Shown here one piece after another: positions 1 through 5,551 of a stretch of DNA of 9,063 nt (positions within the stretch are counted from its first letter, which is position 1; each line of letters opens with the position of its first letter). This DNA comes from Lachnospiraceae bacterium (lineage in GTDB: Bacteria > Bacillota_A > Clostridia > Lachnospirales > Lachnospiraceae), in assembly GCA_017464045.1 (NCBI GenBank), contig JAFUEG010000031.1:1-9063 (forward strand), in the 5' to 3' direction. Both the position numbers and the translations under genes were made by a program. The notes under the pieces are model-generated. The model was not told the DNA's origin. It saw nothing but the letters and a program-made list of their open reading frames with translations, and did no database searches.

Positions 1-644
1 AATATACTATTTGCAAAACACATTAAGACAGTTATGCTAAGCCAGATAATAGAAAAAATCAAATACTTGTTCGCTGTCTTTTTTATATTTGATGTAATAC
101 CGCTTTCACCATCACCAATTAAAAATTTTATGAGAAAGTCTGTTAATTTTGTCAAACTTTTAGAGATTTGTTTTTCTACCTTTTCATCTATTAAACCATA
201 TACTGTACTAGCAAGCGGAAATTTTAAATCTGCCATTTCAGAAACTGTTGTTAGCAGATTATTTACAAATTCACCTGAATTATTACCTATTGCTTCTGAT
301 AAACTTTCTCTCCACACATCTTCAGAACTATATTTTTTTAAATCCCTATATGAACTGAAGCTTACCAAACACAGCATCATCGGCATAATAATAAGAACCA
401 AAGATAAATATGCATATGCAGCCATTTTATTTTTTACCAACATAAAGAACCAACCAAAAAAAGCTTTACCATTATTCTTTTTTATTGGTTGTCCTTGAGG
501 TAAACTTACAACAGAATTATACATATTATTTTGTTGCATCTGATAGTTATTTACATCGTTATAATAAGCTTGGTATCCATTTTCTTGATATTCATTTATA
601 TTATATCCATTTTGAAATTGTTGATTATTATATCCTCCATCCAT
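1..644 (-). CDS. Membrane protein with Asn/Gln/Tyr-rich N-terminus, partial (3' end outside window)
   Basis: An open frame of 214 codons runs from ATG at 644 off the left edge without a stop, so the protein is at least 214 residues long. Of three nearby ATGs (648, 644, 640) only 644 opens a long frame, and it sits 7-8 bases after a strong TAAGGAGGAA site (651-660). Residues 1-50 are low-complexity, rich in Asn, Gln, Tyr and Gly. A lysine patch (55-60) follows, then a hydrophobic segment at about 77-97. A soluble stretch (about 98-190, helical and charged, with repeated Lys) precedes a second hydrophobic segment at about 194-212. The layout suggests a cytoplasmic disordered tail, an outside domain between two membrane helices, and more beyond the edge. 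I do not recognise the family. It is divergent from the XRE regulator at 827, which may control it (inference). Confidence 0.85.
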   Translation of the reverse strand, partial: MDGGYNNQQFQNGYNINEYQENGYQAYYNDVNNYQMQQNNMYNSVVSLPQGQPIKKNNGKAFFGWFFMLVKNKMAAYAYLSLVLIIMPMMLCLVSFSSYRDLKKYSSEDVWRESLSEAIGNNSGEFVNNLLTTVSEMADLKFPLASTVYGLIDEKVEKQISKSLTKLTDFLIKFLIGDGESGITSNIKKTANKYLIFSIIWLSITVLMCFANSI

Positions 645-748
645 TCATACTTCCTCCTTATCATCTTGTTGATATATGCACTTAACCTAAATATAATTGC
701 AAATTATATCTTTTTAATACAACAATTTAATTATATAGCTACATTTTT

Positions 749-815
749 GCCTATATAGTTTATTTAATATTAGCATAATCGCCTATACAATTCAAGTATA
801 ATTATATTGTATAGG
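749..815. promoter_or_regulatory. Divergent control region with CCTATA-type boxes around a -10 element
   Basis: A perfect 9-bp inverted repeat, CCTATACAA (782-790) and TTGTATAGG (807-815), surrounds a consensus -10 hexamer TATAAT (797-802). Its right arm overlaps the ribosome binding site of the XRE gene. A third related box, GCCTATATAG (749-758), is a direct repeat of GCCTATACAA (781-790), 32 bp away and so on the same helix face. No convincing -35 is seen for the rightward promoter. Leftward TATAAT hexamers (735-730 and 708-703 on the minus strand) also lack good -35 boxes. The arrangement fits an operator bound by the adjacent XRE protein, repressing itself and possibly the leftward gene; this binding is inferred. 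Confidence 0.55.
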
Positions 816-826
816 TGGTGATTTCT

Positions 827-1159
827 ATGGATTATTACAGTATCGGTCAACGTATAAGAAAAATTAGAAAAGCATGCAATATGTCACAGGAACAGCTTTC
901 TGAAAAAGTCAGTATATCAGTCACACATATGAGCCATATCGAAACTGGAAACACAAAACTAAGTCTGCCTGTCCTAGTAGATATAGCAGATGCACTTAAC
1001 ATATCCACAGACGAACTAATATATGACAAGCCTAAGACAAATAAAAGCATAATCAAGCAGGATATATCAGATCTGATAGATTCCTGTTCTGAAAAAGAAG
1101 CCAAAATACTTATGGAGACAATTAAGTCATTAAAGGTATCGCTTGAAAAATATAATTAA
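827..1159 (+). CDS. XRE-family helix-turn-helix transcriptional regulator
   Basis: A 110-residue DNA-binding protein. Residues about 6-61 form a classical HTH_3/XRE domain: IGQRIRKIRKACNMSQEQLS, then the recognition helix region SVTHMSHIETGN and the closing helix SLPVLVDIADALNISTDEL. The remaining ~48 residues are charged and predicted helical, probably for dimerisation. A longer reading from GTG at 815 is possible, but that GTG lies inside the AGGTGG-like ribosome binding site (813-818). ATG at 827, eight bases after it, is the better start. The gene is divergent from the membrane protein at 644 and preceded by inverted CCTATACAA boxes, so autoregulation is likely. No ligand-binding or peptidase domain is present. 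The downstream gene is missing or decayed, so a toxin-antitoxin role cannot be supported. Confidence 0.9.
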   Translation: MDYYSIGQRIRKIRKACNMSQEQLSEKVSISVTHMSHIETGNTKLSLPVLVDIADALNISTDELIYDKPKTNKSIIKQDISDLIDSCSEKEAKILMETIKSLKVSLEKYN

Positions 1160-1210
1160 TTATGTGGGTTGCCATTCTTATATTTTATTATATATAAATG
1201 AATTTTTATA

Positions 1211-1354
1211 TTATTCGGAACAAATCTCCACACTTTTACCACTGAAGGCAACTCCATATTTGAGTATATTTTCTATACCCTTTTCATTCATGTCTATATC
1301 ATATTTATTATTTATCTGTTGCAAAGCTTTTCTTGAAAGTTCTCGAAGTCTTCT
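1211..1354 (-). pseudogene. C-terminal remnant of a PD-(D/E)XK (DUF1703-type) AAA-ATPase-like protein
   Basis: On the minus strand an open stretch of 47 residues ends at TAA (1211-1213) and is closed upstream by an in-frame stop at 1355-1357. It reads LRELSRKALQQINNKYDIDM and then ENILKYGVAFSGKSVEI. From memory this matches the final residues of the AAA-ATPase/PDDEXK_9 (DUF1703) proteins common in gut Clostridia and Bacteroidetes, which end with an 'ALxQI...I.KYGIAF.GK' block. Everything upstream of this tail (ATPase and most of the nuclease) is missing, and there is no start codon with a ribosome binding site. It is a deletion remnant, not a gene. Family assignment is by motif memory only. 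Confidence 0.5.
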
Positions 1355-1358
1355 TCAG

Positions 1359-1466
1359 TTAGTCTTTCCCTTCTTTTATCTTGTTCTCACGGCATATCTG
1401 GGTAATCCTCGTATCGAAAATGCCCCAAATCTCAGAAGCCTCTCTAACACTCATCATATCAGCCAT
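1359..1466 (-). pseudogene. Truncated small helix-turn-helix protein remnant
   Basis: A minus-strand frame of 35 residues starts at ATG 1466 and stops at 1359-1361. The protein starts MADMMSVREASEIWGIFDTR and continues ITQICRENKIKEG. This resembles the N-terminal helix-turn-helix of small clostridial HTH proteins of roughly 60-70 residues (pattern 'SVKEASEKWGISxRRIQxLCxExRI'). Those normally continue with a wing containing a Gly-x-x-Trp-x-Ile-Pro motif; that wing is absent. The ribosome binding site is weak. It abuts the PD-(D/E)XK remnant, and in the junction all three frames are soon closed. Most likely a decayed gene. A short functional peptide cannot be excluded. Confidence 0.45.
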
Positions 1467-1510
1467 TTTTTCACATCAATCATTTAAAATTAAAAATATT
1501 ATATATATAA

Positions 1511-1552
1511 TTCGGAACAATATCAATAATATTCACAATAATGTATCCAAAT
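1511..1552 (+). repeat. Two diverged 21-bp units at the 5' break of the Rpn remnant
   Basis: Units start TTCGGAACAATATCAATAAT (1511) and TTCACAATAATGTATCCAAA (1532). The first matches the first unit of the array at 2274 at 17 of 21 positions, with all four differences being transitions. Read in the ATT-CGG-AAC-AAT frame they give an Asn-rich heptad pattern like that of the downstream array. The truncated Rpn frame begins inside the second unit. Confidence 0.45.
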
Positions 1553-2014
1553 ATGCCTCTTCGTTTTCTCATGTACATAACAAAACAATTGGAAAAACTG
1601 ATTGTAAACAAAGATTTATATAGTAGTAAAATTATAAAAATTCCAAATCCACGATTTATAATTTTCTATAACGGCACAAAAACACAGCCAGAATCAATAA
1701 ATCGCAAATTATCGTCATCATTTGAACATGAAAATGATGATATAAATCTTGAATTAAAGGTATTGCAATTAAATATAAATTCGGGATATAATGAAGATGT
1801 TAAGAGAAAATGTCCGACATTATTTCAGTATATGCAGTATGTTGATACAGTAAGAGAATGTTTAAAAAATAATTCTCTCGAGAAAGCTGTACCACTTGCT
1901 ATAGATTACTGTATAAAAAATGATATACTAAAAAACTTCCTGTTAGCGAACAAGGCTGAGATTGAGTCTTTAAAAAAACTTCTTGCTGAAAAAAACATAA
2001 CCATTAACTATTGA
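1541..2014 (+). pseudogene. Rpn-family PD-(D/E)XK nuclease/transposase-like protein, C-terminal two-thirds only
   Basis: The 157-residue frame matches, from memory, the middle and end of the Rpn/YhgA-like (recombination-promoting nuclease, putative transposase) proteins abundant in Lachnospiraceae. Signatures are NMPLRFLMYITKQLEKLI (residues 4-21), KIIKIPNPRFIIFYNGTK (30-47), the LELKVLQLNIN strand region with a following GYN, a YMQYVDTVREC helix and LEKAVPLAIDYCIKNDIL. The usual N-terminal part, with the start and the early catalytic acidic residues, is missing. Upstream of 1541 the frame reads through unrelated repeat sequence to a stop at 1508-1510, and no ribosome binding site precedes the ATG. 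The C-terminus is a short charged helix ending at TGA 2012-2014. I read it as a 5'-truncated pseudogene whose break lies within 21-bp repeat sequence. Confidence 0.65.
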
Positions 2015-2021
2015 GACTTAA

Positions 2022-2050
2022 CAAGAGGCGGCTTAAAAAGCCGCCTCTTG
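2022..2050. terminator. Bidirectional hairpin terminator between convergent remnants
   Basis: CAAGAGGCGGCTT (2022-2034) pairs perfectly with AAGCCGCCTCTTG (2038-2050), a 13-bp GC-rich stem with an AAA loop. It lies 8 bases after the Rpn remnant stop on the plus strand and 8 bases after the minus-strand remnant stop at 2058. The trailing T-runs are short on both strands (TTGTGTCTT; GTTAAGTCT), so efficiency is uncertain. Confidence 0.7.
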
Positions 2051-2057
2051 TTGTGTC

Positions 2058-2267
2058 TTAATACGCATTAGCAAATCCATATGGAACTTCATCTATCATA
2101 TTTCCATCTTTGTCATAGAGTCTGAAAAGTGTAAGATAATATCCGTACTGTGGCTGCCATATGGTCCACATCGTCTTACCGTCCTCAGGTGTTGCACCTT
2201 GAGCAAGCTTAATCTTACCTGTTGCATGTACCCATGGTATAGGTGAGCCTGCCGCATTTGAGTATAT
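2058..2267 (-). pseudogene. C-terminal fragment of an unidentified protein
   Basis: A minus-strand frame of 69 residues without a plausible start ends at TAA (2058-2060) and is closed upstream by two consecutive TAA codons (2268-2273). It contains AAGSPIPWVHATGKIKLAQG, a Trp/Tyr-rich stretch MWTIWQPQYGYYLTLFRLYD and the end DEVPYGFANAY. Codon choice and visibly higher GC than the flanking AT-rich DNA indicate real former coding sequence. The aromatic beta-strand-like pattern suggests the last domain of a secreted or surface protein, but I do not recognise it. The upstream part is replaced abruptly by the 21-bp repeat array, consistent with a deletion or insertion breakpoint at about 2268. Confidence 0.5.
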
Positions 2268-2273
2268 TTATTA

Positions 2274-2357
2274 TTCAGAATAATGTCAACAATATTCAGA
2301 ATAATATATGCGCTTTTTAGAATAATATTAGTGTTTTTCAGAATAATGCCAATGTTT
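2274..2357 (+). repeat. Four tandem 21-bp units, heptad-coding
   Basis: Units begin at 2274, 2295, 2316 and 2337, each starting TT(C/T)AGAATAAT and exactly 21 bp long; the second halves diverge. In the frame ATT-CAG-AAT-AAT they read FIIQNNVNNIQNNICAF, then a TAG, then NNISVFQNNANVFIK and TAA. A period of 7 codons fits a coiled-coil tail. In unit 3 the CAG of the others is TAG. No start or preceding gene body is present, so this is probably the decayed 3' end of a coiled-coil protein gene. Units are contiguous and without spacers, so it is not a CRISPR array. Confidence 0.6.
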
Positions 2358-2427
2358 TTATTAAATAAATCTTAGCATTATTTCATCATTATACATTCTT
2401 AAACAATGTGTATATTACATATAAACT

Positions 2428-2455
2428 AAAGGCGTGAAAAATACTCCACGCCTTT
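2428..2455. terminator. Hairpin terminator at the end of the lipoprotein/zinc-ribbon operon
   Basis: AAAGGCGTG (2428-2436) pairs with CACGCCTTT (2447-2455), a 9-bp stem with a 10-base loop. On the plus strand it is followed by TTATTATTATT; on the minus strand by AGTTTATAT. It lies about 30 bases beyond the last stop of the minus-strand operon (2486) and is the natural end of that transcript, although the better T-tract is on the plus strand. Confidence 0.65.
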
Positions 2456-2485
2456 TTATTATTATTCATATTATAAAATATTATT

Positions 2486-2987
2486 TTAATATACTGCATA
2501 ATTTGACAAATCACTTCCGATTCCTATTACAGAATTATATTCATCAAATGATAACTCTTTCACACTACTTGCTACCGAAAAAGCATCATGAACACTTACC
2601 CATGTGCCTTCTTCCGTAATTTTGCTCAAGGTCTTTCTTTTACATCCGAAACCACATCATATGATTGGATAACATAATTTATTGAATGCCCATCATATAA
2701 ATCAACTTCTATATTTTGACCTTCTAATGATTTATAAAAAGAATAATTCATAATTTTTTCATTGAGATTAACTGAATAATTATAACTCAATTTGCATAAT
2801 ACTAAAATTACAATAGCAATTATCAATACTACTAATAATTTTTTCCCTCTTTTTGACAATTTTCTTTTTGCTTCAATTTCACTTTCTTCTTGAGAATTTT
2901 TATTTATATCAAATTTATAGCCACAAACATAACAGGAATTACTGTTATCATCATTTTGTGCCCCACATTTTATACAATACGTAAAAT
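2486..2987 (-). pseudogene. Zinc-ribbon, single-pass membrane protein with lost start codon and a frameshift
   Basis: Two one-base repairs give an uninterrupted 167-residue protein. (1) After AAAGGAG (3000-2994) and a 6-base spacer the sequence is ATTTTACG. Restoring one G makes ATG-TTT-ACG, in frame with the rest, whereas as written the frame is preceded by TAA and has no ATG. (2) At 2633-2637 restoring one A (GAAAG to GAAAAG) joins the frame ending at TGA 2626-2628 to the one ending at TAA 2486-2488. The product has a Cys4 zinc ribbon (YCIKCG and CYVCG, Cys 5, 8, 19, 22), a charged linker, a membrane helix at about 50-66 and an outside domain of about 100 residues. The ribosome binding site overlaps the stop of the lipoprotein gene, so the two were translationally linked. 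As it stands it is broken; initiation at TTG 2859 would give only a short membrane fragment. Confidence 0.7.
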
Positions 2988-2998
2988 TTTACTCTCCT

Positions 2999-4320
2999 TT
3001 ATTCTAATGGTGTATAATTTTTAACAAACTCAGCATTTAAGAAGCCGACCTTTAATTTATCAGAAATATTAGATATATCAGGTTTTATTTCCATTTTTAC
3101 TTTTGTTACTCCAGTAAGGTCAACATTTACATTAACAGGCAAAACACCACCCGTCATAGCTTCCGAAGTATAAACAAGCACATCATCACAATATATATAT
3201 ATAACCTTGCTGATAGATCCGTATTTTTTGTATCTTGCGAAAGTGCGAACTCCCCCTGCAAAGAATCATATTGTCCATCTATCATGTATTCCAAGAATGC
3301 ATATGTGTTGCCATATTGATTTTTTGTTTTTAAATCAGGATCTCCACATGCCGCACCGGAAAATCCACTTCTACCTAAATTATCAATATCACCACTTTCC
3401 CATGGATATAAATACCAGCTGCCTTCTGTTTGAAATAAATATGTAGGCTCAGAGTATGCTTCACCATAAAGTGAATCTAATTCATTAATGCTTACCGGTC
3501 TGAAATATTCTATCCTATCCTCCTCATCAGATATTCGTTCATCATCAGGCACATTATATTTGGCTTGTGATAAAGCAGATTTTGCCTCATCATACTTTCC
3601 TTCACTTAATAATGCTTCTGCATTTTCTATAGCATAATCAACCATAGCATCTTTTACGCCATCTATTTTTACATCGTATTTTTCATCTTCTGTAATTTCA
3701 TACAAACTTTTATATTCTTTTAATGCGTTAATATAGTCCTTGTCCTCTACATACTGCTCGGCAGTTTTCTCCATTTCTGCAATCTGATTATCTAAATATG
3801 TCTGCTGTGCAGCTTCTGCTTCAGATATTTTTTTATCAAGTTCATCAGAATCAACTATTTCCTTAGCATTATTATATAATTCTATCGCCTTATCATATTT
3901 ATTAGATTCCAAATATATATCAGCCTGCTCATATACTGCCTTGAGATAATCATTCTTTGATTCATCTAATTTATCTTGTGCTATATCATAATTACTATCC
4001 TTCTCAATCACCTCACTATATGCACTTATCGCATCTGCATATTTTTCATCATCGAATGCCTTTTCGGCTTTTTCAAAAGAATCTTTAGAAACCTTTAACT
4101 CGTCAATTTCATTACGACCATCCTCAATAATACTTCTTTTTTCATCAGTATTTGCGTCAGCCAACATATTATCTAATTCAGTAATTGCTTGTTCGTACGT
4201 AATATTATACATATTATATCTATCTACAATATCTTTTGAATTGTTCTGTATTTTATTTTTACTCGCACAACCCGATATCAGTAGGCAAATGCAAAGCAAC
4301 AACAAATATTTTTTCTTCAT
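2999..4320 (-). pseudogene. TPR and NPCBM-like lipoprotein, frameshifted at an AT tract
   Basis: The start is ATG 4320, six bases after GGAGG (4331-4327). An in-frame ATG at 4359 lies inside the preceding gene and lacks a site. The N-terminus MKKKYLLLLCICLLISGC is a lipoprotein signal with lipobox LISGC (Cys 18), so the protein is exported and membrane-anchored. Residues about 50-260 hold four TPR-like helical pairs (for example EKAFDDEKYADAISAYSEVI and ADIYLESNKYDKAIELYNNA). From about 265 a beta-rich domain with NTYAFLEYMIDGQYDSLQGE and VNVDLTGVTKVKMEI resembles NPCBM/NPCBM-like carbohydrate-binding modules. The frame closes at TGA 3154-3156, but the domain continues in another frame from 3189 to TAA 2999. 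Removing one AT unit from the tract at 3191-3203 restores a protein of about 439 residues. The frameshift is either slippage-based on/off switching or decay. The operon neighbours are a small membrane protein upstream and a zinc-ribbon protein downstream. Confidence 0.75.
3191..3203. repeat. (AT)6 dinucleotide tract at the lipoprotein frameshift
   Basis: Six AT units followed by a further A lie exactly where the two reading frames of the lipoprotein meet. With five units the frame reads LYIYCDDVLVYTSEA and continues to the natural end; with six it ends after 12 unrelated residues. Dinucleotide tracts change length by polymerase slippage, so this is a candidate contingency tract, though six units is short for high-frequency switching. 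Confidence 0.6.
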
Positions 4321-4336
4321 AAAGCACCTCCAAAAA

Positions 4337-4690
4337 TCAATTATATAGGTTGTTTTCACTGTTTACATAATTAACTTCAGCATTAGACCTATATATAATT
4401 TCATTATGTAATCTATCAATTCTTACATTCAATGTATTAATTTCATTATGGATCGAAATATATACCTCGTAAATATTTAAAACTTTCTCTAATAATACGT
4501 CTATTCCATACAAAATAGATACATTCTTTATTAAGTTAAAAATAACATTTAAAATCATCCATATATCAGGGTTTCCATAATCTGCATATGTTTTATACAA
4601 ATCATATCCTTCTCTAATAGATAAAACAATTGCACATAATACACCTAACCATAAAATGTTTTGTGCTCCTTTAACTATTTTGTTATTCAT
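4337..4690 (-). CDS. Small two-segment membrane protein, second paralogue
   Basis: A 117-residue protein with a good AGGAGG site seven bases before ATG 4690. Hydrophobic segments lie at about 10-27 (AQNILWLGVLCAIVLS) and 43-68 (IWMILNVIFNLIKNVSILYG). After them a helical, heptad-like tail (about 70-105) suggests a coiled coil, and the last residues are Asn-rich and polar. The start MNNKI and the block ILYGIDVLLEKV match the upstream gene at 4923-5144 (MNNNI; ILYGIEMILEDK), so the two are paralogues. It ends 16 bases before the lipoprotein start and is clearly in the same operon. I do not recognise the family. A membrane partner for the lipoprotein is a reasonable guess from the pairing, nothing more. 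Confidence 0.85.
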   Translation of the reverse strand: MNNKIVKGAQNILWLGVLCAIVLSIREGYDLYKTYADYGNPDIWMILNVIFNLIKNVSILYGIDVLLEKVLNIYEVYISIHNEINTLNVRIDRLHNEIIYRSNAEVNYVNSENNLYN

Positions 4691-4760
4691 ACTCTGTCCT
4701 CCTAATTTTACATCTATTAATCATTGCTTTTTTATGGTTAATAATATTTAGTCTGCTTTT

Positions 4761-4895
4761 TTAAAATTTTTTACTTGTCGTGTTTAAATCGTCTGATTCT
4801 ATATCTTCTTCAATTTGTATGAATTCGGTATCATTATTACATCACTATAACGTTAAGCAACATATAATAAGTAATATTAAACATCAATTTTTCAT
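4761..4895 (-). pseudogene. Decayed short lipoprotein
   Basis: One frame of 45 codons from ATG 4895 to TAA 4761-4763 is preceded by a GGGGTG site like the GGAGGTG of the lipoprotein at 4320. It has the form of a lipoprotein signal peptide: MKN, a TGA, CLILLIICCLTL, then TAG TGA, a Cys, and NNDTEFIQIEEDIESDDLN with a KKF end. The hydrophobic core and the Cys sit where a lipobox would be, and the three stops fall at codons 4, 17 and 18. Frame continuity across the stops, the acidic tail and the position directly after the paralogous membrane protein argue for a dead lipoprotein gene rather than spacer. It is too short for the TPR and binding domains of its putative relative. Confidence 0.5.
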
Positions 4896-4922
4896 ATCGC
4901 ACCCCATTTTTTCATTTAAAAA

Positions 4923-5144
4923 TCAAATTTTATCCTCTAAAATCATTTCTATACCATATAATATTGCTAAATCTTTTATATCACTTATCAAAGACTTAAA
5001 TAAATATAAATTATTTATATCAGCAGACTCAAAAAATCTTGTCAAATCAGCTATAAAAACAAAGGCAACACATACCATACCAAAAATCAAAAGATATCTT
5101 GATGATTGTATCAGCTTTCGTCTTCGATTAATATTATTGTTCAT
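4923..5144 (-). CDS. Small two-segment membrane protein, first paralogue
   Basis: A 73-residue protein with an AAAGGAG site (5160-5154) nine bases before ATG 5144. It has an N-terminal basic stretch (NRRRKLIQSSR), a hydrophobic segment at about 17-34 (YLLIFGMVCVAFVFIADL) and a second, more amphipathic segment ending LAILYGIEMILEDKI. It is a shorter relative of the protein at 4337-4690: same start, same spacing of hydrophobic parts, same ILYGI(E/D)xxLE block. It lacks the coiled-coil tail and stops at TGA 4923-4925. It may be full-length or a C-terminally truncated copy. It is the first gene of the operon, following a recognisable promoter and ATATCGGTTA boxes. Function unknown. Confidence 0.75.
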   Translation of the reverse strand: MNNNINRRRKLIQSSRYLLIFGMVCVAFVFIADLTRFFESADINNLYLFKSLISDIKDLAILYGIEMILEDKI

Positions 5145-5175
5145 ATAATCATTCTCCTTTTGCTGTATGTCATAT

Positions 5176-5223
5176 ACCGATATCGGTTAATATTATTATA
5201 TACTAATATCGGTTATTACTCAA
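5176..5223 (-). promoter_or_regulatory. Promoter with repeated ATATCGGTTA operator boxes
   Basis: On the minus strand, -35 TTGAGT (5223-5218), a 17-base spacer and a perfect -10 TATAAT (5200-5195) form a sigma-A type promoter for the membrane protein/lipoprotein operon. ATATCGGTTA occurs twice as a direct repeat (5180-5189 and 5206-5215, 26 bp apart). The first copy is part of the 12-bp palindrome ACCGATATCGGT (5176-5187). One box lies in the spacer and the other just downstream of the -10, which is the arrangement expected for repression. The divergent XRE-type protein encoded at 5267 is the likely ligand (inference). Confidence 0.7.
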
Positions 5224-5266
5224 TTAGAAAATCATTGAATAATTAAAATATAAGAAAGCGAACAAT

Positions 5267-5488
5267 ATGATTGTATATACCAAATTATGGGAAACCATGA
5301 AGAAAAAAGGCATAACACAATATGCCCTTATTAAAAAATACAAAATAAGTCCTTCACAAATCACACGATTAAAAAGGAATGAGAGCGTCAGTACACACAC
5401 CATAGATGTATTCTGCAAAATCTTAAAATGCGACTTAACTGACATAATGGAATTTATAGATGATGGCGATATCGAAATAATCCCATAA
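5267..5488 (+). CDS. Small Cro/CI-type (XRE, HTH_26-like) transcriptional regulator
   Basis: A 73-residue protein that is almost entirely one helix-turn-helix domain. It has a first helix YTKLWETMKKKGI, then ITQYALIKKY, the recognition region ISPSQITRLKRNESVSTHTI and a closing helix DVFCKILKCDLTDIMEFI. The length and the 'L...CKILKCDLTDIMEF' ending are typical of minimal HTH_26 regulators in Clostridia. The ribosome binding site is weak (AAGAAAGCG), so expression is probably low. It is divergent from the membrane protein/lipoprotein operon, whose promoter contains ATATCGGTTA boxes about 50-90 bases upstream. It is the natural candidate for their binding protein. No partner toxin or phage gene adjoins it. 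Confidence 0.88.
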   Translation: MIVYTKLWETMKKKGITQYALIKKYKISPSQITRLKRNESVSTHTIDVFCKILKCDLTDIMEFIDDGDIEIIP

Positions 5489-5551
5489 ACAATTTAATTA
5501 TAATATTAATCTACTGCGTTACCACACATAACCTTCCTTCGTTCAATTAAT
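5489..5551. other. Short AT-rich spacer after the regulator
   Basis: I see no gene, promoter or clear terminator here. It separates the regulator from the long palindrome that follows, and transcripts from the regulator would run into that palindrome. Confidence 0.5.

Noticed and set aside
34..498. Plus-strand frame of 154 codons opposite the left membrane protein
   Set aside because: It is a shadow. The minus-strand frame has a strong ribosome binding site and a sensible protein architecture.
827..1159. Toxin-antitoxin pair with the XRE protein as antitoxin
   Set aside because: No intact small gene follows or precedes on the same strand, and the divergent gene is a membrane protein with no toxin motif that I recognise.
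1258..2269. 14-bp identical sequence ATTTGAGTATATTT at 1258 and 2256 as a recombination or attachment site
   Set aside because: In DNA this AT-rich one or two such matches are expected by chance, and nothing else extends the similarity.
2274..2357. CRISPR array
   Set aside because: Units are contiguous, 21 bp, without spacers, and code in heptads. No cas genes are present.
4761..4895. TGA read as tryptophan in the short lipoprotein
   Set aside because: TGA ends several otherwise normal frames here (4923 and 4337), and a TAG interrupts the same frame, so decay is simpler.
4780..5148. Plus-strand frame of 122 codons opposite the first membrane protein
   Set aside because: It lacks a ribosome binding site and is the complement of the minus-strand gene. 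Its composition reflects that gene.
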